13,169 bases of DNA from Nitrospinota bacterium (lineage in GTDB: Bacteria > JAUXIQ01): assembly GCA_030620925.1 (NCBI GenBank), contig JAUXIQ010000016.1:1-13169 (forward strand). Direction: 5' to 3'. Positions within the stretch are counted from its first letter, which is position 1. Every line of letters starts with the position of its first letter. Below, piece after piece: positions 8,098 through 13,169 of the stretch. The notes below the pieces were generated by a model. That model made no database searches. It was not told the origin of the DNA and was given only the letters and a program-made list of their open reading frames with translations. Made by a program: the position numbers and the translations under genes.

Positions 8098-8409
8098 TCA
8101 TTCCTCTTTAACCTGGCCTGCAATGGCGTTTCTCTGGACGTCTACCTTTATCTTCTCGGCGATCTCTATGCTGACCACCGACCCCTTTATATTCAATATT
8201 TTGCCATACATACCGCCGCAAAATAACACCCGGTCGCCCTTTCTCAGGTTCTCTTGCATCATCCTCGTATTCTGCGACCGCTTTTGTTGGGGTCGGATGA
8301 GCAGAAAATAAAAAATCACGAACATTATCATGATGGGGAAGAGAGCGCCTAATCCCCCTTTACCACCTCCCCCACCCGCGCCACCTATAGCGTATGCGAT
8401 ACCAAGCAT
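8098..8409 (-). CDS. yajC: Preprotein translocase subunit YajC
   Basis: This 103-residue protein is of typical YajC size. A glycine-rich N-terminus (GGAGGGGGKGGLG, 9-21) leads to one transmembrane helix, LFPIMIMFVIFYFLLI (about 23-38). The family's hallmark RPQQKR follows at 39-44, then a small cytoplasmic beta domain starting KGDRVLFCGGMYGKI (57-71). YajC associates with SecD and SecF; its exact contribution to secretion is modest and unresolved. The ATG at 8409 has GGGAGGT ten bases upstream on the minus strand. It is the first gene of the unit, preceded by a roughly 115-base predicted leader with a terminator-like hairpin and a consensus-like promoter. It is unusual only in that secD does not follow directly. 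Confidence 0.95.
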   Translation of the reverse strand: MLGIAYAIGGAGGGGGKGGLGALFPIMIMFVIFYFLLIRPQQKRSQNTRMMQENLRKGDRVLFCGGMYGKILNIKGSVVSIEIAEKIKVDVQRNAIAGQVKEE

Positions 8410-8442
8410 GATTTTAATTACCTCCCCGTGAAATATTACCTC

Positions 8443-8474
8443 AAAAAATTACCCCGCCTCTCAAAGGGGGGTAA
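8443..8474 (-). terminator. Terminator-like hairpin in the yajC leader (candidate attenuator)
   Basis: Read on the minus strand, TTACCCC (8474-8468) pairs perfectly with GGGGTAA (8455-8449). An inner CCT/AGG pairing with one bulged C leaves a five-base loop. Six Ts (8448-8443) follow immediately. This is a classical intrinsic terminator shape, yet it sits between the predicted promoter (8561-8533) and the yajC start. Premature termination could therefore tune the whole operon. No known riboswitch or leader peptide was recognised in front of it. Confidence 0.5.
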
Positions 8475-8532
8475 ACAGTATGCTCCTTATTCTCAATGCT
8501 TTACACGTTGAAATCCCACTCATTCAACTCTA

Positions 8533-8561
8533 CTTATACCAATATATAATTTAACTGTCAA
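8533..8561 (-). promoter_or_regulatory. Strong sigma70-type promoter for the yajC-ATPase-secD-secF operon
   Basis: On the minus strand a perfect TTGACA (8561-8556) is separated by 17 bases from TATAAG (8538-8533, five of six to TATAAT). The surrounding sequence is AT-rich. The expected transcription start at about 8526 gives a leader of roughly 115 bases before yajC. No other promoter of this quality was seen for the operon. Confidence 0.7.
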
Positions 8562-8699
8562 GGTTTTCGACGAAATACGTGCACAAGCTGCTCGGCAGCT
8601 CTTATAAGTGCTTCACGAAATCCTCCATTTCTTCCCCCACGTTTCCGCTTGATATGTAGTTCTATTTAGCTTAGACTGGGTTTAAGCTGTATTTAAGGT

Positions 8700-8729
8700 T
8701 TAACAGGCCGGCCTTTCGTTTCAGATAAT
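8700..8729 (+). promoter_or_regulatory. Predicted promoter of dehydratase-like gene 1
   Basis: TTAACA (8700-8705, five of six to TTGACA) is followed by an 18-base spacer and GATAAT (8724-8729, five of six to TATAAT). The expected start at about 8736 gives a leader of roughly 50 bases ending in the strong AGGAGG at 8775-8780, seven bases before ATG 8788. Confidence 0.5.
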
Positions 8730-8787
8730 TCTGTCGTCCGGTTAAGGGTGCGGACTACTTAACGTTTCCATGTGAGGAGGATACAAG

Positions 8788-10119
8788 ATGGCGGTTAACG
8801 GCAAGGTCGTGAAAACCACGGCCGTGAAATCCACCGAAACGGCCAAAAAAGCCAACGAATGGGCTAAGATGATGTACTTGAAGGCCATTGAGTCCAGGAA
8901 AGCGGGCAACCCGGTGGCCTGGTGCATGGTGGGCCTACAGACGGAGATAATAGAGGCGTTCGACATAGACGCCGTCTACACGGAAAACTACGCCGCCCTG
9001 ACCGCCGCCAAGCAGCAGGCGGACCCCCTCCTGGAAGCAGCCGAAGCCGACGGCTTCTCAAACCTCATCTGCGGGTATGTACGTACAGGCATCGGCTACT
9101 CGCGCCTGTTCAAAGAGGGAGGCGGCAAAGTACCGGAGAATACACCGCGGGGGGGGATGACGGATCCCTCCATGCTGCTTGCCTGCAGTGCGATCTGCGA
9201 CCCCCGCTTTAAATGGTATCAGGCCCTGGCCAGATACCAGGACACCCCCTACTATTTTTACGACATCGCATATCCATCCCCGGACCAGGACCACGACGAC
9301 CCCATGGTGCGCGATTACTACATCAACTATTCCATCTCCCAGCTAAGAGATTTCACCGCCTTCTGCGCCAAACATACCGGCAAAAAACTGGACGAAGCCT
9401 ACCTCTGGGAGAAGATAAAGATGGCCGAGCAGGTGCACCGCCTCTGGTGGGAGTGCCACGAGCTGCGTAAAGCCGTTCCCTGCCCCATGCCCTCGGGGGA
9501 CATGTTCAGCTGCATCGTGGCCGGCATGTACTATCGCTGCCGCCCTGAGGCCCTGGACTTTTATCAGAATTTGAAAGACGAGCTGACCGACCGCATCGAA
9601 AAGGGCATCGGAGTCATCGAGGACGAACGCTACCGCCTGGTTTGGGGAAGAGGTCTACCCCCCTGGCATAACATGGGCCTCTTCACCTACTTCGAGGACC
9701 ACGGCGCCGTTTTCGTAATCGAGACCATGTACTATCGAGACCAGCCCTACGAAGTGGACATCAAAACCGAAGACCCCATCGAATACCTGGCGCGTCGTAA
9801 CTACGAGTGGGAGGCTATCCGCTGGCGCAAGGCTCAGCAGGGCTGCAAGGACCCCAGCGTGCAGCTCCTCCTCGATTTCATTAAAGATTATAAGGCCGCA
9901 GGAATGGTCATGCACGGGACCAAATCGTGTCGAGCCTTCACTATTGGTCAGATATACTTCAAGAACCTTCTCGAGCACTACGTGAAGATACCCACCCTGT
10001 TCATCGAGAGCGACATGGTTGATGCCCGCGACTATTCTAAAGCCCACACCGAGCAGAAGATTGACGAGTTCATGGAGATGGTGGGTCAGTACCAGCAGAC
10101 AGGCACAGCCGATGATTAA
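8788..10119 (+). CDS. 2-hydroxyacyl-CoA dehydratase / benzoyl-CoA reductase family protein, copy 1
   Basis: This 443-residue protein has the look of the HgdB/BcrB-type subunits (PF06050). In these, a [4Fe-4S] cluster receives a very low-potential electron from an ATP-driven activator and passes it to a CoA thioester. I see the family's opening block PVAWCMVGLQTEIIEAF (42-58), FSNLICGYVR (90-99) and the C-terminal block VMHGTKSCRAFTIGQIY (374-390) followed by IPTLFIESDMVDARD. By family analogy C46, C95 and C381 are the likely cluster ligands. Further cysteines shared with copy 2 include C137, C193, C223, C232, C242, C251 and C353. No signal peptide or membrane segment is apparent, so it should be cytoplasmic and oxygen-sensitive. 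ATG 8788 has AGGAGG seven bases upstream. Substrate and dehydratase-versus-reductase chemistry cannot be decided from sequence. Confidence 0.85.
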   Translation: MAVNGKVVKTTAVKSTETAKKANEWAKMMYLKAIESRKAGNPVAWCMVGLQTEIIEAFDIDAVYTENYAALTAAKQQADPLLEAAEADGFSNLICGYVRTGIGYSRLFKEGGGKVPENTPRGGMTDPSMLLACSAICDPRFKWYQALARYQDTPYYFYDIAYPSPDQDHDDPMVRDYYINYSISQLRDFTAFCAKHTGKKLDEAYLWEKIKMAEQVHRLWWECHELRKAVPCPMPSGDMFSCIVAGMYYRCRPEALDFYQNLKDELTDRIEKGIGVIEDERYRLVWGRGLPPWHNMGLFTYFEDHGAVFVIETMYYRDQPYEVDIKTEDPIEYLARRNYEWEAIRWRKAQQGCKDPSVQLLLDFIKDYKAAGMVMHGTKSCRAFTIGQIYFKNLLEHYVKIPTLFIESDMVDARDYSKAHTEQKIDEFMEMVGQYQQTGTADD

Positions 10120-10147
10120 AAGGACCTGTTACTGAAACGAGCTGATT

Positions 10148-10249
10148 GTCATTCTGAGCCCCGCTACCGGCGGGGCTCAGAATCTAGCTGAAAAGGTAAA
10201 AGCCGCACGTTTGGAGGTATTCACTTCGTTTGACTGCGTTTAGAATGAC
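10148..10249. repeat. REP/MITE-like unit with GTCATTCT inverted ends
   Basis: The unit opens with GTCATTCT (10148-10155) and closes with its exact reverse complement AGAATGAC (10242-10249). Inside the left end is a perfect 14-bp hairpin, ATTCTGAGCCCCGC against its complement (10151-10164 and 10170-10183), with a five-base loop. Read from the right end on the minus strand, the sequence GTCATTCTAAACGCAG resembles the GTCATTCTGAGCGAAG repeat at 11893-11921. Sequences beginning GTCATTCTGAG recur in the intergenic DNA of many bacterial genomes, in my recollection. No transposase is encoded here. Confidence 0.55.
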
Positions 10250-10276
10250 GTAAATTGTATTAGCACCGGATAGTAC

Positions 10277-10309
10277 GGCCGGGCCGGTAAGAGCCCGGTC
10301 TTTTATTTT
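10277..10309 (+). terminator. Intrinsic terminator after dehydratase-like gene 1
   Basis: GGCCGGGC (10277-10284) pairs with GCCCGGTC (10293-10300) through eight pairs, one a G-T wobble, around an eight-base loop. It is followed directly by TTTTATTTT (10301-10309). It lies between the two paralogues, so copy 1 and copy 2 are probably separate transcripts. Confidence 0.8.
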
Positions 10310-10389
10310 AAAAAAAGTTTCTTTTACTGGAGTAACTGCGCTAAAATAACCCCGCCTACATCTTGATGATCTCACAAGGAGGATAGAAC

Positions 10390-11718
10390 ATGGCAGATAA
10401 CGGTAAAGCAGCGATAACTTCTGCACCCAAGGCTACCGAAATAGCCAAAAAGGCCAACGACTGGACGAAGATGATGTATAAGAAAGCTGAGGAATCCAGG
10501 AAGGCGGGAGACCCGGTGGCCTGGTGCATGTGGGGCACCCAACAGGAGATAGTCGAAGCCTTCGGCATCAATACCGTCTTCACCGAAAACTACGCCGCTG
10601 TGGCCGCCGCCAAACAGCAGGCGGACGCGCTCCTGGAAGCCGCCGAATCGGACGGGTTCTCTAACCTCATCTGCAGCTACGTGCGCCTGGGTATTGGCTA
10701 CTCGCGCCTGTACAAAGAACAGGGCAATCAACCACCCAAAGAAGCGGTTCGGGGAGGGATGGCGAAACCCACCATGCTGCTGGCCAGCAGTCTTGCCTGC
10801 GACCCGCGCTACAAGTGGTACCAGGCGCTGGCCCGATACCAGGATACACCATACTATTTTTACGACGTGGTCCACCCGCCCATCGACCAGGACAGGGACG
10901 ACCCGCAGGTGCGTGAGCACTACATCAATTACTCGATCTCTCAGCTCCAGGATTTCGCCGCTTTCTGCTCCAAGCAAACCGGCGAGAAGTTAGACGATGA
11001 ATATCTCTGGGAGAAAATAAGAACCGGCGAAGAGGTGCACCGCCTCTGGTGGGAGTGCCACGAGCTGCGCAAGGCCATCCCCTGTCCCATGCCGACTGAA
11101 GATATGATGAGCTGCATAGTGCCCGGGTTTTTCTATAGCTGCCGGGAGGAATCACGCGATTTCTATGCAGAAATGAAAGAGGAACTGACCCAGCGCGTCG
11201 AACAGGGCATCGGAAGCATCGACGACGAGAAATGTCGCCTGGTCTGGGGCGGAGGGCTTCCCCCATGGCATACTATGGGGATGTTCTCCTATTTCGCCGA
11301 TAAAGGGGGCCTATTCGTGTGCGAGATAGCATACTACCCCTTCGAGCCCTACGAAGTCGAGGTTAAAACCGGCGACCCCCTGGAATATTTAGCAAGACGC
11401 GACTACGAACGGGCAACCATTCGCTGGCGCAGGGCCCAGCAAGGCTGCAAGGACCCCTTAGTCCAGGTGCTGCTCGATTTTATCAAGGACTACCAGGGAG
11501 TCGGGTTGGTGATGCACGGAAGCAAGTCTTGCCGGGCGTCCACCATCGGACAGATTTATAACAAGAACCTGATCCACGAGTCCGTTAAGATACCCACCCT
11601 TTTTCTCGAGAGCGACATGGTGGACACCCGGGATTTTTCCCGAGCGCACACCGAGCAGAAGATAGATGAGTTCATGGTGATGGTGGAACAATTCCAGCGC
11701 ACCGGCGCCCCCGAGTAA
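10390..11718 (+). CDS. 2-hydroxyacyl-CoA dehydratase / benzoyl-CoA reductase family protein, copy 2
   Basis: This 442-residue paralogue of copy 1 aligns with it without gaps until the last few residues. My manual count gives about 310 identities over 440 positions, near 70%. All the proposed ligand cysteines are kept (C46, C95, C381), as are C137, C193, C223, C232, C242, C251 and C353. Copy 1's C133 is serine here, and copy 2 has extra cysteines near 282 and 321. The least conserved stretch is about 111-120, before RGGM. Conserved core motifs include YKWYQALARYQDTPYYFYD (141-159) and WWECHELRKAIPCPMP (220-235). Known enzymes of this class use two clearly different subunits, so two near-copies suggest homo-oligomers or substrate specialisation rather than a classical alpha/beta pair. 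AGGAGG lies seven bases before ATG 10390, and the leader resembles copy 1's only around the ribosome binding site. The gene converges on argB. Confidence 0.85.
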   Translation: MADNGKAAITSAPKATEIAKKANDWTKMMYKKAEESRKAGDPVAWCMWGTQQEIVEAFGINTVFTENYAAVAAAKQQADALLEAAESDGFSNLICSYVRLGIGYSRLYKEQGNQPPKEAVRGGMAKPTMLLASSLACDPRYKWYQALARYQDTPYYFYDVVHPPIDQDRDDPQVREHYINYSISQLQDFAAFCSKQTGEKLDDEYLWEKIRTGEEVHRLWWECHELRKAIPCPMPTEDMMSCIVPGFFYSCREESRDFYAEMKEELTQRVEQGIGSIDDEKCRLVWGGGLPPWHTMGMFSYFADKGGLFVCEIAYYPFEPYEVEVKTGDPLEYLARRDYERATIRWRRAQQGCKDPLVQVLLDFIKDYQGVGLVMHGSKSCRASTIGQIYNKNLIHESVKIPTLFLESDMVDTRDFSRAHTEQKIDEFMVMVEQFQRTGAPE

Positions 11719-11780
11719 AAAGCATCAAAAACTCGAGGGAACCTTTTTGAACCCCGCTTTTCGAGAGACTGGGATTTGGT

Positions 11781-11828
11781 GTAGGGGCGGGTTTCAAACC
11801 CGCCCCTACGATAGCTGCTGTTTTCGCG
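11781..11828. repeat. Palindromic repeat family member 1
   Basis: The arm GTAGGGGCGGGTTT (11781-11794) pairs perfectly with its complement at 11796-11809 around one unpaired C. The flank GATAGCTGCTGTTTTCGCG (11810-11828) matches 16 of 19 bases of the flank of member 2. Short GTAGGGGC-type palindromes are widespread in bacterial intergenic DNA and behave like REP or MITE sequences. Confidence 0.75.
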
Positions 11829-11853
11829 CCTGAAAGGCCTTCCTACCTCTACC

Positions 11854-11880
11854 GTAGGAGCACGCGGGGATTGTTCCTAC
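11854..11880. repeat. Imperfect inverted repeat, possibly a degenerate relative
   Basis: GTAGGAGCA (11854-11862) faces TGTTCCTAC (11872-11880). Eight of nine positions are Watson-Crick pairs and one is a G-T pair, with a nine-base loop. It shares GTAGG and the next C with member 1 but lacks the conserved 3' flank, so membership in the same family is uncertain. Confidence 0.45.
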
Positions 11881-11892
11881 AGTCTCATATTA

Positions 11893-11921
11893 TGTCATTC
11901 TGAGCGAAGCGAAGAATCTCG
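11893..11921. repeat. GTCATTCTGAG-type dispersed repeat
   Basis: The stretch starts TGTCATTCTGAGCGAAG and runs on through CGAAGAATCTCG. It contains the inverted pair ATTCT/AGAAT around a purine-rich centre. The same core begins the 102-bp unit between the dehydratase paralogues. In my recollection it is one of the commonest dispersed intergenic repeats in environmental bacterial genomes. Confidence 0.65.
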
Positions 11922-12000
11922 CCTACCCGTAAAAGCACGCTTTCTTAATAATGGGTAAACACCCCACCGATCGTGCCTCAAACAAAAGGTCGTCGCGTAG

Positions 12001-12047
12001 GTAGAGACAATTCATGAATTGTCTCTACGATAGACGCTGTTTTCGCC
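12001..12047. repeat. Palindromic repeat family member 2
   Basis: GTAGAGACAATTCA (12001-12014) is followed directly by its perfect reverse complement (12015-12028), a 28-bp palindrome without a loop. The flank GATAGACGCTGTTTTCGCC (12029-12047) matches member 1's flank at 16 of 19 bases, while the arms match at only 7 of 14 positions. Confidence 0.75.
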
Positions 12048-12115
12048 AAAGCGCGCAGGGGCGGGAGGAAGCTCTTTCGAACAATAATGACATGAGCTGA
12101 GTTAAAAGGGATTTT

Positions 12116-13003
12116 TCAGGGGAGAATCTGTGTGCCGATGCCTTTATCGGTAAAAATCTCCAGAATGAGGGCGTTGTTCACCCTGCCGTCTATGATGTGA
12201 GTTTTTACCACGTCGTTCTCCAGGGCGTTGAGGCAGGCCTGCACCTTGGGCAGCATCCCCCCGGCTATAACACCGCTCCGGGTGAGTTCGTCCACATGGC
12301 TCCTGGTGAGGGTGGAGAGAAGCCGTCCGTCTTTGTCCTCGATACCAGGGACGTCGGTCATGAAAATGAGCTTTTCGGCCTTGAGGGCGGAGGCTATCGC
12401 TTCGGCCACCAGGTCGGCGTTTATATTATAGGATTCGGTGTTATCACCCACGCCTATGGGAGCTATGACGGGGATAAAACCGTTATCCTCCAGCACGTCG
12501 ATGACCTTGGGGTTGACATAGTCCACCTTACCCACCAGCCCCAAGTCCACCGCCTCCTCTCCCCGCTTTGGCTTGAGGATAAGTTTAGAGGCTTTTATAA
12601 GCCCTCCGTCCTTGCCGCAGAGCCCCACCGCGTGGCCGCCATGGTGGTTTATGATAGCCACGATCTCTTTGTTGATTTTGCCCATGAGGACCATCTCCAC
12701 CACATCCATGGTCTCCTGGTCGGTGATCCGCATACCGTCCACGAACTCAGGCTCCTTCCCCAGCTTCTTCATCATTTCCCCCACCTGGGTGCCGCCGCCG
12801 TGGATGATGACGGGATCGATGCCTACATACTTCATGAGGATGACGTCCAGGGCGAAGTCCCGCTCCAAACCCTCGTCTATCATGGCCGCTCCGCCGTACT
12901 TGACCACAAAGGTCTTGCCGAAGAAGGTGCGGATGTAAGGCAGCGCTTCTATGAGAGTTTTAGCTTTGTCCATAGGTATTTTCATGGGCTGTTCAGGGCG
13001 CAT
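12116..13003 (-). CDS. argB: Acetylglutamate kinase
   Basis: This 295-residue amino acid kinase phosphorylates N-acetylglutamate, the second step of arginine synthesis. Motifs in order are VVKYGGAAM (33-41), IIHGGGTQVG (66-75), GMRITD (90-95), GLCGKDGGLI (127-136), NINADLVA (193-200) and GGMLPKV (248-254). The N-terminal arm AKTLIEALPYIRTFFGK (14-30) and the 295-residue length match the hexameric, arginine-inhibited kinases such as those of Thermotoga and Pseudomonas, not the 258-residue arginine-insensitive E. coli type. Feedback inhibition is therefore inferred. It follows hslU by 39 bp on the same strand. No Shine-Dalgarno sequence precedes ATG 13003, nor the in-frame ATGs at 12985 and 12973; a TGA at 13009-13007 excludes a longer start. 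argD and argG lie at the opposite end of the window on the other strand. Confidence 0.97.
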   Translation of the reverse strand: MRPEQPMKIPMDKAKTLIEALPYIRTFFGKTFVVKYGGAAMIDEGLERDFALDVILMKYVGIDPVIIHGGGTQVGEMMKKLGKEPEFVDGMRITDQETMDVVEMVLMGKINKEIVAIINHHGGHAVGLCGKDGGLIKASKLILKPKRGEEAVDLGLVGKVDYVNPKVIDVLEDNGFIPVIAPIGVGDNTESYNINADLVAEAIASALKAEKLIFMTDVPGIEDKDGRLLSTLTRSHVDELTRSGVIAGGMLPKVQACLNALENDVVKTHIIDGRVNNALILEIFTDKGIGTQILP

Positions 13004-13042
13004 GATTCATGATACGCGATGCAAGGTTCATAATTAAAGGAG

Positions 13043-13169
13043 CTACAGAATATAGCGGCTCAAGTCTTCGTCCTTGGCGATATCCGCAAGTTTTTCCCTG
13101 ACGTAAGCGGCATCGATGGTTATTTCAACTTCTTCGCTTTCCGGCGCCTCGTAAGAGATGTCGTCAAGC
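13043..13169 (-). CDS. hslU: HslU (ClpY) protease ATPase subunit, C-terminal fragment (5' end outside window)
   Basis: The last 41 codons before TAG (13045-13043) are visible on the minus strand. They read [11 protein letters not shown], then an acidic linker, [17 protein letters not shown], and the closing [11 protein letters not shown]. This matches the C-terminus of HslU, whose E. coli form ends [26 protein letters not shown]-like; the final EDLSR-(F/Y)-IL tail inserts into HslV to activate the peptidase. HslU is a hexameric AAA+ unfoldase that feeds HslV in the cytoplasm. The tail is intact, so a functional partner HslV is expected upstream, outside the window. argB starts 39 bp downstream on the same strand. 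Confidence 0.92.
   Translation of the reverse strand, partial: LDDISYEAPESEEVEITIDAAYVREKLADIAKDEDLSRYIL

Larger units (their letters stand above)
8410..8787 (+). other. Divergent intergenic region between yajC and dehydratase gene 1
   Basis: This 378-bp stretch carries no gene that I can support. From left to right it holds the yajC ribosome binding site, the leader hairpin (8443-8474) and the minus-strand promoter (8533-8561). Next comes a hairpin-capable inverted repeat, AGCTGC/GCAGCT with a three-base centre (8586-8600), beside the palindrome CTTATAAG (8601-8608). Two TTTAAG copies (8681-8686, 8692-8697) and a related TTTAAC (8699-8704) precede the plus-strand promoter (8700-8729). The middle part between the promoters could host an operator, but nothing matches a regulator site I know. 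Confidence 0.6.
10120..10389 (+). other. Intergenic region separating the two dehydratase-like paralogues
   Basis: These 270 bp hold a 102-bp unit bounded by inverted GTCATTCT/AGAATGAC (10148-10249) and an intrinsic terminator (10277-10309). The last 80 bp lead to AGGAGG (10377-10382), seven bases before ATG 10390. A TAAAAT box (10342-10347) could be a -10 element for copy 2, but I find no convincing -35 at the right distance. Confidence 0.6.
11719..12115. other. Convergent intergenic region rich in palindromic repeats
   Basis: These 397 bp between copy 2 and argB, which converge, contain no supportable gene. They hold two near-perfect palindromes that share a 3' flank (11781-11828 and 12001-12047), an imperfect hairpin (11854-11880) and a GTCATTCTGAG repeat (11893-11921). 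A second, weaker echo of CTACC-GTA-AGCACGC occurs at 11923-11940 relative to 11849-11865. The palindromes may double as terminators for the converging genes, but none has a good T-run. Confidence 0.7.

Noticed and set aside
8082-8123. An upstream TTG start giving a 625-residue ATPase
   Set aside because: It would overlap yajC, lacks a good ribosome binding site, and adds residues not resembling the family. ATG 8081 has AGGAG at five bases.
10151-10183. The 14-bp perfect hairpin after dehydratase copy 1, considered as its terminator
   Set aside because: No T-run follows, and its sequence belongs to the GTCATTCTGAG repeat family. A better terminator lies at 10277-10309.
8788-11718. The two dehydratase-like genes considered as a standard alpha/beta subunit pair
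   Set aside because: About 70% identity with gapless alignment is far above what I know for true alpha/beta pairs, and a terminator separates them. This is not fully excluded without a tree.
11719-12115. Palindrome cluster considered as a CRISPR array
   Set aside because: The repeats differ in sequence, are irregularly spaced, have no uniform spacers, and there are no cas genes.
12197-13012. A 271-codon open frame on the plus strand
   Set aside because: It is fully antisense to argB. The His/Gly/Asp-rich composition is what the complement of GC-rich kinase codons gives.

Overview
This is a bacterial chromosomal window dominated by core genes, with two accessory-looking genes and a patch of dispersed palindromic repeats. 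The gene set points to an anaerobic bacterium: arginine biosynthesis genes, a split SecD/SecF with YajC, the HslU protease ATPase, and two benzoyl-CoA reductase / 2-hydroxyacyl-CoA dehydratase type proteins. My best guess from overall protein flavour is a Chloroflexota, Dehalococcoidia-like organism. That is an impression from memory, not a database result.

Layout. (1) Plus strand, 1-3641: the 3' end of argD, a complete argG, then a PHP-domain metal-dependent phosphoesterase whose stop codon abuts the start of a CrtI-like FAD oxidoreductase. The PHP gene has its own near-consensus promoter, which overlaps its start codon and suggests a leaderless mRNA. (2) Minus strand, 8409-3670: yajC, an ABC-class predicted ATPase (PF09818 type), secD and secF. 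They are driven by a strong TTGACA-17-TATAAG promoter and preceded by a leader carrying a terminator-like hairpin. (3) Plus strand, 8788-11718: two tandem paralogues of the HgdB/BcrB family, about 70% identical and gapless until the last residues. Each has its own strong ribosome binding site, and an intrinsic terminator separates them. (4) 11719-12115: a convergent intergenic region packed with REP/MITE-like palindromes. (5) Minus strand, 13169-12116: the last 41 codons of hslU, then argB.

How the genes work together. ArgB, ArgD and ArgG are three arginine-pathway steps, but argB lies over 10 kb from argD-argG, on the other strand and next to hslU. YajC, SecD and SecF form the accessory membrane complex of the Sec translocon. 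The ATPase between yajC and secD is the most unexpected operon member. The dehydratase paralogues would need an ATP-dependent [4Fe-4S] activator (HgdC/BcrAD type), which is not in this window.

The best leads for something undescribed are the duplicated dehydratase-like genes, the ATPase in the Sec accessory operon with its possible attenuator, the apparent leaderless PHP/FAD gene pair, and palindromic repeats whose arms differ but stay paired. I found no CRISPR array, tRNA, rRNA, phage gene or transposase gene.
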